Positions 48,962 through 57,097 of a DNA stretch of 64,000 nt are shown piece after piece. Origin of the DNA: Gp13-AA77 sp035949375 (GTDB taxonomy: Bacteria > Acidobacteriota > Terriglobia > UBA7540); the NCBI GenBank assembly GCA_035949375.1, contig DASZIG010000038.1, forward strand, positions 1 through 64,000, in the 5' to 3' direction. Position 1 is the stretch's first letter, and every line of letters starts with the position of its first letter. The translations under genes were made by a program, and so were the position numbers. The notes beneath the pieces are model-generated. The model did not search any database. It was not told the origin of the DNA and saw nothing but the letters and a program-made list of their open reading frames with translations.

Positions 48962-50049
48962 GTCTCTGGGTGGTTGTTGGCGGACAGTTCGGCTCTGAAG
49001 GCAAGGGCAAGGTCTCCGCATTTATTACGCTACAGGAAGGCATTGACATCTGCATTCGTTGCGGCGGCCCAAACTCCGGGCACAGCTTCGTTGGGCCGGA
49101 CGGCACGACCGCGCTTCTCCGGCAGCTCCCAACCGGCTACATCAGGCCAGGCACGCGGCTGCTTATTGCCGCGGGTGCGCTGATTGCCCCGCAGGTACTC
49201 AAGGCAGAACTCGACAGGTTAGGTATCGACCCGCGACGCGTTGGCGTGGACCGGAATACGATGGTCATTGAGGATGCGGACCGGCGGAACGAACACCGGC
49301 TGATGTTGAGTGAGCGCCTGAGCTCGACGCTGTGCGGGGTAGGCTCGGCCGTGTCGAGGCGGGTGCTGCGCGGGGAAGACGTGCGCCTCGCCAGAGATGC
49401 GGCCGCACAGTACCCGTGGCTGAAGGAGCTGCTCACCGACGTTTCCGCAGAAGCGAACGAGGCCCTTGACAGCGGCAAGAAAGTGCTGGTGGAGGGCACG
49501 CAAGGGTTTGGTCTCTCGCTGTATCACACCGCCGAATACCCCAAGGCGACATCGCGAGACACCACGGCCGCAGGCTTTCTCAGTGAATCCGGCCTGAGCC
49601 CACGCCTCGTGACTGAAATCATCGTCGTGCTTAGGACGTTCCCGATCCGGGTTGCCGGCGATCAGGCGGGGGCATTGAAAAACGAAGTTACATGGGAACA
49701 AATCAGGAGGGAGAGCGGCTACCCGCACGAAATCGAAGAGCGGACGAGCGTAACCAACAAAGTCCGGCGAGTCGGGCGTTTCGAATGGGAGTTGGCTCGC
49801 GCTGCAGTACGCGTGAACAGGCCCAGCCGAATAGCCATTAATGGCCTAGACTACTTGGACTTCGCAAGCTACGGAGTTCCGGACGAGGAATCCCTCCCAG
49901 AAAAAGCACGCGCCTTCGCTGAGCAACTGAAACAAGAGCTGGCCCTGCCCCTAGCATATCTGGGTGTGGGTCCGTCCTTAGATCACATTATTCAGGGCGG
50001 CGCGGACGCCCCAATCGGTCAGGCTCTCGAGGCCAGTTTGCTTAGATAA
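48958..50049 (+). CDS. PurA-family protein, PurZ-like (Asp13-to-Ser)
   Basis: 363 residues, closer in length to archaeal/phage PurA forms than to bacterial PurA (about 430). The family P-loop reads GGQFGSEGKGK: Ser13 replaces the catalytic Asp of PurA (normally GDEGKGK). The His41-equivalent of PurA is retained in GPNSGHS. EGTQGFGLSLYHTAEYPKATS and RDTTAAG follow the PurA plan. Phage PurZ enzymes, which convert dGMP and aspartate into a 2-aminoadenine precursor, are known for loss of that Asp; as I recall, Ser is reported there. It sits between a nucleotide kinase and a deoxynucleoside kinase. It might make dZMP; PurA function is unlikely. Confidence 0.6.
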   Translation: MSLWVVVGGQFGSEGKGKVSAFITLQEGIDICIRCGGPNSGHSFVGPDGTTALLRQLPTGYIRPGTRLLIAAGALIAPQVLKAELDRLGIDPRRVGVDRNTMVIEDADRRNEHRLMLSERLSSTLCGVGSAVSRRVLRGEDVRLARDAAAQYPWLKELLTDVSAEANEALDSGKKVLVEGTQGFGLSLYHTAEYPKATSRDTTAAGFLSESGLSPRLVTEIIVVLRTFPIRVAGDQAGALKNEVTWEQIRRESGYPHEIEERTSVTNKVRRVGRFEWELARAAVRVNRPSRIAINGLDYLDFASYGVPDEESLPEKARAFAEQLKQELALPLAYLGVGPSLDHIIQGGADAPIGQALEASLLR

Positions 50050-50126
50050 CCCTCGATGTATCGGGCGAGACCCACGGCGACTGCGGATGCCGTGAGCGGC
50101 TTTGAGTTCAAGCAGAGGCTTACCGG

Positions 50127-50738
50127 ATGCGTGCTGCAGCCCGGATTGAGGTTTGTGGCGGAATTGCATCCGGCAAGACAACTTTCGTCCGCCTCTTCAA
50201 GGGCAGCGAAGTCAGGCCAGTGTTTGAAACTTTTCGCGCAAATCCCTTTTGGAGGAAGTTTCTTTCTGCACCCTTGCAATGCTCGTTCGAGACAGAGGTT
50301 GCGTTCCTGCTCCAGCACTGTAATCAGATTAGAGAACCGTGTGGCCGCGGCCGCAGTCTCGTATGCGATTTTTCCATCTTCCTCGACCTAGCCTATGCGA
50401 GGGCAGCGCTCCGTGGATCGACGCTTAAGACTTTTGACGCGGTTTGGGCGGAAGTCGTGAGCAACCTTGGACCCCCTGCATTCTTGGTGTACCTGCAGTG
50501 CGATGCGCGGACTGAACTGAATCGAATTCGTGCCCGCGCCCGTGCCCCGGAGTCTTCGCTTACGATTCGCTACCTGCGGCGACTCAACAGCGCAATCCAC
50601 AGCGAAACAACCATGATCGGGAGTGAGACTGACATCATAAAGATCGACAGCGCCAGTTGCGATTTCGCCAACGACCGGAAAACTAAGCGGCTCTTGCGAG
50701 AGCATATCTTCAAGCTAATCGCAGCGCGCGAGCGGTGA
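50127..50738 (+). CDS. Deoxynucleoside kinase family (dNK) protein
   Basis: 203 residues. P-loop VCGGIASGKTTFVRLF; the segment FRANPFWRKFLSA and the DRx-like CDFSIFLDLAYARAAL follow the dNK/dGK plan; the lid Arg cluster IRARARAPE is visible; VYLQCDARTELNRI is the family's beta-4/helix region. It would phosphorylate a deoxynucleoside to its 5'-monophosphate. It lies 77 bp after the purZ-like gene, still in the same direction, and 16 bp before the next gene. With its neighbours it could supply dGMP. Confidence 0.7.
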   Translation: MRAAARIEVCGGIASGKTTFVRLFKGSEVRPVFETFRANPFWRKFLSAPLQCSFETEVAFLLQHCNQIREPCGRGRSLVCDFSIFLDLAYARAALRGSTLKTFDAVWAEVVSNLGPPAFLVYLQCDARTELNRIRARARAPESSLTIRYLRRLNSAIHSETTMIGSETDIIKIDSASCDFANDRKTKRLLREHIFKLIAARER

Positions 50739-50754
50739 CCGTGCGGAGGACTGT

Positions 50755-51654
50755 ATGGCTGATGACGCAGACAAGCTGAAACCCAACGATTCAGCAGAAG
50801 CCCGAAGACTGGCCGGCTACTGGTGCCCTGACACAGACGACCGCGAGGAGACCCACAGAGGTGTCTTGCTCAGTGACGAGATAGAGTACTGGGTCAAGCG
50901 ATGCAGGATGATTGAGCCGTTTAACCGTGACAACCTAACCCCCGCCGGCTACGAGCTAACGGTCGGAGATGAATACTCGCTCGGTGGAGTGAAGAAGTCG
51001 CTTGCCGAGGGCAAAGAGATCCGGATAGATGCATTTCAAGTCGCCATTATCAAGACCGGCGAAACGCTCAACCTGCCGCGGTTTATGATCGCCAGGTGGA
51101 ACATTCGCGTTAGGTGGGCCTACCAGGGGTTGCTTTGGGTCGGCGGTCCTCAGGTCGATCCTGGCTGGGTCGGGTACTTGTGTTGCCCGATTTACAATCT
51201 GTCCGACAAACCTGTGACGCTGCGACGTGGCGATCCGCTAGCGCGCCTGGATTTCGTGACGACTACGGTCTTCAGAGCAGGGAAGTGCAGAGAGTACCCA
51301 AGACCGCCGAAGCGAGTGTTGTTTTCAGACTATCAGCCCGAAGAGTTGAAAAGCGCCTTGTATACCGAGGCCAAACTCCAAATTGAAACGATTAAGAAAC
51401 AAACCTCGGAGCGGATCGACAGAATTCAGGAACAAACCGACGGACGGATGGGCAGAATTGAGGCACTGATGTATGCGTCCATCGCCTCCGTTCTAACAAT
51501 TCTGGCAATTCTGTTTGCGGTGCTAAGTTACTTTTTCGAGCAGCAGCAGAAGACCCTACCCCGATGGGACGTGATCAATAGCCTTCTTTCCGGCGCGTGC
51601 TTAGTCGTCCTGGTGGTGATTTATATCAACTTGCGATCGCGAAGAATCAAGTAA
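50755..51654 (+). CDS. dCTP-deaminase-fold protein with C-terminal membrane anchor
   Basis: 299 residues, strong ribosome site GCGGAGGA. Residues about 30-195 resemble dCTP deaminase/dUTPase: NLTPAGYELTVGDEY, MIARWNIRVRWAY, QVDPGWVGYL, NLSDKPVTLRRGDPLARLDF. Where DCD has the catalytic Glu (VLEFYN), this reads CCPIYN, so Pro replaces it: it is probably not a deaminase. Residues about 200-240 form a coiled coil; two membrane helices follow (SVLTILAILFAVLSYFF and SLLSGACLVVLVVIYIN). The natural reading is a nucleotide-binding domain tethered to the membrane, a possible sensor-effector. It is the last gene of the operon. Confidence 0.65.
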   Translation: MADDADKLKPNDSAEARRLAGYWCPDTDDREETHRGVLLSDEIEYWVKRCRMIEPFNRDNLTPAGYELTVGDEYSLGGVKKSLAEGKEIRIDAFQVAIIKTGETLNLPRFMIARWNIRVRWAYQGLLWVGGPQVDPGWVGYLCCPIYNLSDKPVTLRRGDPLARLDFVTTTVFRAGKCREYPRPPKRVLFSDYQPEELKSALYTEAKLQIETIKKQTSERIDRIQEQTDGRMGRIEALMYASIASVLTILAILFAVLSYFFEQQQKTLPRWDVINSLLSGACLVVLVVIYINLRSRRIK

Positions 51655-51857
51655 ACGGGGTCGCTTGTGTTCGTTCCAAGGGCTTTCTCGAGATTGGCTT
51701 CTCGGTTCGCGAGAGGGGCATGCATCAAACCACATCTTTTGATACGGCAGCGATCGACTGACTTGGGAGATTCAGAATGAGCCGGATGCGGAGCCACTCG
51801 GCGGAGCCCTTTGATACACCCGAGGACTCCCCCGGGCTGAGCATCCTGTTTGGGCGA

Positions 51858-52520
51858 CTAGCCGTTTGCGGCGATGCAGCGCTGGATGCTGCCGACCGAG
51901 GTTTCGAAGCGCGCGGCCAGCTGCCGCAGGCTGCCCTCTTTTCGCTCGTAGGCCTCGGCAATCGCGCTGCGCATGTCGAGCGGCAGGAAGGTGCGCGGTG
52001 GCCGTCCGATCTTGCGCCCTTTCGCCCGCGCATTGCGCATGCCCGCCTTCACCCGTTCCGCAATCAACGTCCGTTCGAATTCCGCCATGGCGCCAATGAT
52101 CTGGAACATAAGGCGGCCCGAGGGTGTGCTGAGATCGAGGTTGTCTCGAAGGCTCACGAAGGCAATTCCCAGCGCCTCGAATTCAGCCAAGGCATTGACC
52201 AGGTGCCGCAACGACCGCCCGAATCGGTCCAGTTTCCAGACCAGGACGGCATCGAAGCACCGCCGGTGAGCCTCCGTCACGAGGCGATTCAGCGCCGGCC
52301 GCGACTCCTTCGCCCCGGAGATTCCCTGATCTGTGTATTCATCAACGATCCGCCAGCCGCGCCGCTCCGCGTATTCCTGAAGCTCGCGGACTTGCATCTC
52401 TGGGCTCTGCTGGCCGGTGTTCGTGCTCACCCTGCAATAGAGCGCCACCCGAATGTCCCGGACGCTTGAGCTTCCGGCTTGAGCCATCGAAGAAGGAATG
52501 CTAGCTTTCTTACCAGCCAT
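51858..52520 (-). CDS. Serine recombinase (resolvase/invertase)
   Basis: 220 residues. The catalytic Ser is in YCRVSTN, with the Arg-rich WKLDRFGRSLRHL and ERTLIAERVKAGM segments typical of the resolvase/invertase core. A C-terminal helix-turn-helix (SLRQLAARFETSVGSIQRCI) binds DNA. A small MerR-type HTH gene lies upstream on the same strand (52572-52805). The pair is a mobile-element module between the two island cassettes. I find no obvious res or inverted site pair. Confidence 0.88.
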   Translation of the reverse strand: MAGKKASIPSSMAQAGSSSVRDIRVALYCRVSTNTGQQSPEMQVRELQEYAERRGWRIVDEYTDQGISGAKESRPALNRLVTEAHRRCFDAVLVWKLDRFGRSLRHLVNALAEFEALGIAFVSLRDNLDLSTPSGRLMFQIIGAMAEFERTLIAERVKAGMRNARAKGRKIGRPPRTFLPLDMRSAIAEAYERKEGSLRQLAARFETSVGSIQRCIAANG

Positions 52521-52571
52521 TTCGACCTCCCTGTAGGTTGATTTGGTCAGGCAGCCGTTGAAGTGTCCGCT

Positions 52572-52805
52572 TCAGCGGTTGCCGCCTTTTTTCCCAGCCG
52601 GTTTCCGACCCCGGCCCTTCCGGTAGAACTGCGCCTTGTACTGGCGCGCCACCTCCACATCAGTTTTGGTCCAGCGCCACAACGTGCGACCATCGAGCGG
52701 GATTACCACGGAAGGCCGGATCTTTTTCGCGACAAGCCAGCGCCGCAGAGTGACCCAGTGAATTCCAATCAGCGCCGCAACCTGCCGAGTGGAGTAGGTT
52801 CTCAT
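52572..52805 (-). CDS. MerR/excisionase-type HTH protein
   Basis: 77 residues. YSTRQVAALIGIHWVTLRRWLVAKKI is a typical MerR/Xis-type HTH, followed by the wing (VIPLDGRTLWRWTKTDVEVARQY). The C-terminus is Lys/Gly-rich (KGRGRKPAGKKGGN). It is adjacent to the serine recombinase and probably accompanies its excision or targeting function. It could be a recombination directionality factor. Confidence 0.78.
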   Translation of the reverse strand: MRTYSTRQVAALIGIHWVTLRRWLVAKKIRPSVVIPLDGRTLWRWTKTDVEVARQYKAQFYRKGRGRKPAGKKGGNR

Positions 52806-53388
52806 TTACGTTCATATATGTAGCGTATTACTCTCGGAATGTCAAGGGCAAACTTATAAGCTGCGCCTCCAACGCCGTCGGATAGCGGGCCCCCGCTGGC
52901 AAGAGGTAAGCCTGCACCGGGACACCACCAGAAACGTCGCACCGTTGGCGTGTTGTCTGTCCCGAAGCCCGCCTGACTGGAGCCCCCTGGAGTGGATCGC
53001 CGGTTTCCCCAGAGGCCTGCTCACCCTTCAGAGTCCACCCACGCATGCGGCACGCTCTGGATCGACCCCCCTTGAGTTCGTCCCGAGCCTAGCGCGCCGC
53101 CGCACCAAGGCCTACCATCGCCGCGCAGCCCGGCGCTTGTCGGCCCCCCTTCACATCGTTATCCCCGCACAGATCGCTGGCGGCCCGCGTCGGCCACCGG
53201 CCCGCTGGGCCCCGAACCCAACTCTCCAGATCAGGGGGTGGGAGTCCCATTTCCGGAGCACCCATTCGATGAGACTCGACAGCGGTCCCAAAAATTCTCT
53301 GGAAATCTTCTCCCGCTTGCTGTTTGTCCGGTTCAGCCGGGCTACCTGACCGTCGATTCGCTGGTTTAGTCAGCCGAGCTGGTATCTT
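52806..53388. other. Non-coding region between recombinase and DISARM-like locus
   Basis: About 580 bp with only a weak plus-strand open frame (52945-53349) of no recognisable character. It lies between the recombinase pair and the tandem repeats that precede the helicase. Confidence 0.4.
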
Positions 53389-53443
53389 TCGTTCAACCGT
53401 GTCGTTAAACTGTGTCGTTCAACCCCTGTTCGTTCAACCCCTG
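53389..53443. repeat. Tandem CGTTCAACC-like repeats upstream of the helicase
   Basis: Four imperfect copies of a 13-15-bp unit (CGTTCAACCG, TGTCGTTAAACTG, TGTCGTTCAACCCC, TGTTCGTTCAACCCC) lie in tandem just before a TATAAT at 53464-53469 and the helicase start at 53519. They could be operator repeats. No clear -35 box accompanies the TATAAT. Confidence 0.5.
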
Positions 53444-53518
53444 CCCGGCCAGGCCGTCTGTGCTATAATCTGGCGCGCTGGTTGGTGTATCCCGTAGTGA
53501 CCAGTAACCCGGAAAACC

Positions 53519-56500
53519 ATGATGCGTCTTGAGGACCTAACGCACGGAGCCTCGGTCAAAGGCATTCTGCCGGACCAAGTGGTCACGGTGGTCACTGTGC
53601 AATGGTTTGGTTCCGAGGCTCTGGAACTTACCTACAAGGGGCCGGCCGGCCGGGTTGCCAACGAACTGCTCTATCGCCACGACGAGCCCCGCCTGGAAGT
53701 CTTAGAGCACTGCCGCCCCTGGAGCTTTGACGGGGACGGGCATTTGTTCCGCCTGGTTTCGGAGGCGCATCGCATCCGTCTGGCGCACCTGTTTGACCCC
53801 GTGCTCGCTGTGCACACTTCGCTCGTCGAACCTCTGCCGCACCAGATCACGGCCGTGTACGAAGCCATGCTTCCACGTCAACCGTTGCGCTTTCTGCTCG
53901 CCGACGACCCCGGCGCGGGGAAGACTATCATGGCCGGATTGCTCATCAAGGAATTGATCGTACGCGGCGACCTGCAGCGTTGTCTTGTGGTTTGCCCCGG
54001 CAGTCTGGCCGAGCAGTGGCAGGATGAGCTTTACCGCCGCTTCCAACTTTCCTTCGAGATCCTGACCAACGACAAGCTTGAATCCGCGCGTACCGGCAAC
54101 TGGTTTTTCGAAAACAATCTCGTGATTGCTCGCCTAGACAAGCTTTCACGGAATGAAGACGTGCAAGAGAAGCTCCAAGCGCCAGACTGCCGGTGGGATC
54201 TGGTGGTTTGCGATGAGGCCCACAAATTGTCGGCCACTTTTTTCGGCGGCGAGATCAAGTACACGAAGCGCTACCGTCTGGGTCAACTGCTATCCGGCCT
54301 GACGCGGCACTTCCTGTTAATGACGGCCACGCCGCACAACGGAAAAGAGGAGGATTTTCAGCTTTTCCTAGCCTTGCTGGACGGCGACCGCTTCGAGGGC
54401 CGTTTTCGTGACGGCGTTCACCAAGTGGAGGTTTCAGACCTGATGCGCCGCATGGTGAAAGAGAACCTGCTGAAGTTCGACGGCAGGCCGCTCTTCCCGG
54501 AACGCATCGCCTACACCGTCCCTTACAAGCTTTCGGACGCTGAGGCGCAGCTCTACAAGGAAGTTACCGATTATGTGCGCGATGAGTTTAACCGTGCCGA
54601 GGCGCTTGCCAACGGCAAACAAGCCGGCACGGTGGGGTTCGCGCTGACGATCCTGCAGCGGCGGCTCGCGTCCTCACCCGAAGCCATCTACCAGTCGTTG
54701 CGTCGCCGCGGCGAGCGCCTGCTGAAGCGCCTCCGGGAGTTCGAACTCTTGCAACGCGGCGCTGCCGTTGAGGCCATCGCTGCCGCACGGCCGGCGCTCG
54801 ATGCCGAGGACGTAGACGACCTAGAGGACGCGCCAGATGACGAGGTTCAAGCTGCCGAGGAGGAGATTCTCGATCAAGCGACGGCCGCGCGCACCATCGA
54901 CGAACTCAAAGCCGAAATCGCCACGCTCGGTCGCATTGAATCGCTCGCGCTGAACGTGCGCCGTAGCGGAGTGGACCGGAAATGGCGGGAACTCGCCAGC
55001 TTGCTCGGCGAAATCTTTACGCAGTCCGCTAATCGCGGCGACACGCCCGGCGAGGCTTCCTCCGCTGGCGCCGACACCATTCCGCCGCCGATGCCGTCGC
55101 CCCGGCAGAAACTGGTCGTCTTCACCGAACATCGCGACACCCTGACCTATCTCGAAACCAAGGTCACGACGCTGCTCGGACGCAAGGAAGCCGTGGTTGT
55201 CATTCACGGCGGTATGGGTCGTGAGGAGCGCACGAAGGCACAGGAGTCGTTCAAACATGACCCAGAAGTTCAAGTACTTCTTGCCACCGACGCAGCGGGC
55301 GAAGGCATTAACCTTCAGCGAGCCCACCTCATGGTCAACTACGACCTCCCCTGGAACCCCAACCGGATTGAACAGCGCTTCGGCCGCATCCACCGGATTG
55401 GGCAGACCGAGGTATGCCACCTCTGGAATCTGGTAGCCGAGGAAACTCGCGAGGGCGATGTTTACCGCACATTGCTTGAGAAGCTGGAACAGGCCCGTAA
55501 GGCTCTTGGCGGCCAGGTCTTCGACGTGCTCGGCAAGCTTCAGTTTGAAGGCCGGCCGCTGCGCGATCTGTTGATTCAGGCCATCCGCTACGGGGAACGC
55601 CCCGAGATCCGCGCCAGACTGATGCAGGCCATCGCCGATGCCGTCGATCGCCCGCACCTTCAGGACCTGCTTGAAGAGCGTGCCCTGGCGCACGACGTGA
55701 TGGATTCTAGCCGTGTCGCCCGTGTGCGAGAAGACATGGAGCGCGCCGAAGCCCGCCGCCTGCAACCACACTACGTCGAGTCATTCTTCCTCGAAGCGTT
55801 CGCTCAGCTCGGGGGAACAGCTCGCCAGCGCGAGGCGCGCCGCTATGAAGTCACCCACGTGCCCGCGCCGGTCCGCAACCGCGATCGTCTGATCGGGACA
55901 GGTGAGCCGGTGCTGCCGCGTTACGAGCGCATCACCTTTGAGAAGTCTCTGATCGCACCGCAAGGGGAGCCGCTCGCCGCCTTCGTTTGCCCCGGCCATC
56001 CTCTGCTCGATGCCACGCTTGACCTGACGCTCGATCGTCACCGCGACCTTCTCCGGCGTGGCACCGTGCTGATAGATGACGGCGATCCGGGTACGACGCC
56101 GCGCGTGATCTTCTACCTAGAGCACGCCATCCAGGACGCAAGCGTGCTCAAGAGTGGTGATCGCCGGACGATTTCGAAACAGATGCTTTATGTGGAGCTC
56201 GATGCCAGCGGCCACGCCGGCCACATCCACTATGCGCCCTATCTCGATTTCCGGCCCTTACGCGCCGATGAACCCAGCGGCGATGCCTTGTTGGCCCACT
56301 CAGAGAGCGCCTGGATTACTCGCGACTCGGAGCAGAAGGCTTTGGCGCACGCCATCGCCGAGGTGGTGCCGGAGCACCTAAAGGAGGTACGCGACCGGCG
56401 CAGCGCCTGGATCGGCAAGGCACGCGCTGCGGTCAAGGACCGGCTTACCAAGGAGATTGGATACTGGGACCATCGCGCTGAGGATCTGAAGCTGCAGGAG

Positions 56501-57097
56501 CAGGCCGGCAAGCCCAACGCTCGCCTGAACTCGCAAGAAGCACGCCGCCGGGCAGACGACCTGCAGGCGCGGCTCCAGAAACGCATGGAGCAGCTCGACC
56601 TGGAAGCACAGGTTTCCGCGCTGCCCCCTGTAGCACTGGGCGGGTTCGTGGTGGTGCCTGCGGGACTCATTGCCCGGATGACCGGGCGACCGTTGCCCAA
56701 AATGACGCAAACCCTGGACACTCTGGCATCGGCGGCGCGCGCGCGGGCCATCGTGATGGAAGTGGAACGCGAACTTGGCTTCGACCCGGCCGACCGCGAA
56801 TACGATAGGCTCGGCTACGACATTGAGAGCCGCGATGTACGCACTGGCAGCCTGCGTTTTCTGGAGGTCAAGGGCCGCGCCTCGGGCGCCGCGACCATCA
56901 CCGTCACCAAGAACGAAATTCTCTACTCCCTGAACAAGCCCGAGGATTTCATCCTCGCCATCGTCGAGTTCCTGGAGGGAGACGCGCACCGTGTGCACTA
57001 CGTGCGCCAGCCTTTCCATAGGGAGCCGGATTTCGGGGTCACCAGCGTCAACTACGACTTCGCCGAGCTACTGGCGAAAGGGGCGCCACCGGCATGA
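53519..57097 (+). CDS. drmD: SNF2-type helicase with DUF3883 (DISARM DrmD-like)
   Basis: 1192 residues. SF2/SNF2 motifs: DDPGAGKTIMAGLL (about 130), VCDEAHKL (about 231), MTATPHN, FTEHRDT, ATDAAGEGINLQRA and QRFGRIHRIGQ. The C-terminal segment (about 1090-1170; LRFLEVKGRASGAATITVTKNE) is a DUF3883-like nuclease-related domain. This architecture matches DrmD, the SNF2 helicase of class 1 DISARM, and the partner genes downstream fit. The upstream promoter region has a TATAAT at 53464. It overlaps the next gene by 4 bases. Confidence 0.75.
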   Translation: MMRLEDLTHGASVKGILPDQVVTVVTVQWFGSEALELTYKGPAGRVANELLYRHDEPRLEVLEHCRPWSFDGDGHLFRLVSEAHRIRLAHLFDPVLAVHTSLVEPLPHQITAVYEAMLPRQPLRFLLADDPGAGKTIMAGLLIKELIVRGDLQRCLVVCPGSLAEQWQDELYRRFQLSFEILTNDKLESARTGNWFFENNLVIARLDKLSRNEDVQEKLQAPDCRWDLVVCDEAHKLSATFFGGEIKYTKRYRLGQLLSGLTRHFLLMTATPHNGKEEDFQLFLALLDGDRFEGRFRDGVHQVEVSDLMRRMVKENLLKFDGRPLFPERIAYTVPYKLSDAEAQLYKEVTDYVRDEFNRAEALANGKQAGTVGFALTILQRRLASSPEAIYQSLRRRGERLLKRLREFELLQRGAAVEAIAAARPALDAEDVDDLEDAPDDEVQAAEEEILDQATAARTIDELKAEIATLGRIESLALNVRRSGVDRKWRELASLLGEIFTQSANRGDTPGEASSAGADTIPPPMPSPRQKLVVFTEHRDTLTYLETKVTTLLGRKEAVVVIHGGMGREERTKAQESFKHDPEVQVLLATDAAGEGINLQRAHLMVNYDLPWNPNRIEQRFGRIHRIGQTEVCHLWNLVAEETREGDVYRTLLEKLEQARKALGGQVFDVLGKLQFEGRPLRDLLIQAIRYGERPEIRARLMQAIADAVDRPHLQDLLEERALAHDVMDSSRVARVREDMERAEARRLQPHYVESFFLEAFAQLGGTARQREARRYEVTHVPAPVRNRDRLIGTGEPVLPRYERITFEKSLIAPQGEPLAAFVCPGHPLLDATLDLTLDRHRDLLRRGTVLIDDGDPGTTPRVIFYLEHAIQDASVLKSGDRRTISKQMLYVELDASGHAGHIHYAPYLDFRPLRADEPSGDALLAHSESAWITRDSEQKALAHAIAEVVPEHLKEVRDRRSAWIGKARAAVKDRLTKEIGYWDHRAEDLKLQEQAGKPNARLNSQEARRRADDLQARLQKRMEQLDLEAQVSALPPVALGGFVVVPAGLIARMTGRPLPKMTQTLDTLASAARARAIVMEVERELGFDPADREYDRLGYDIESRDVRTGSLRFLEVKGRASGAATITVTKNEILYSLNKPEDFILAIVEFLEGDAHRVHYVRQPFHREPDFGVTSVNYDFAELLAKGAPPA

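Noticed and set aside
48958..50049. Housekeeping adenylosuccinate synthetase purA
   Set aside because: The catalytic Asp13 is Ser, the protein is short, and the context is an island operon; a normal purA role is unlikely.
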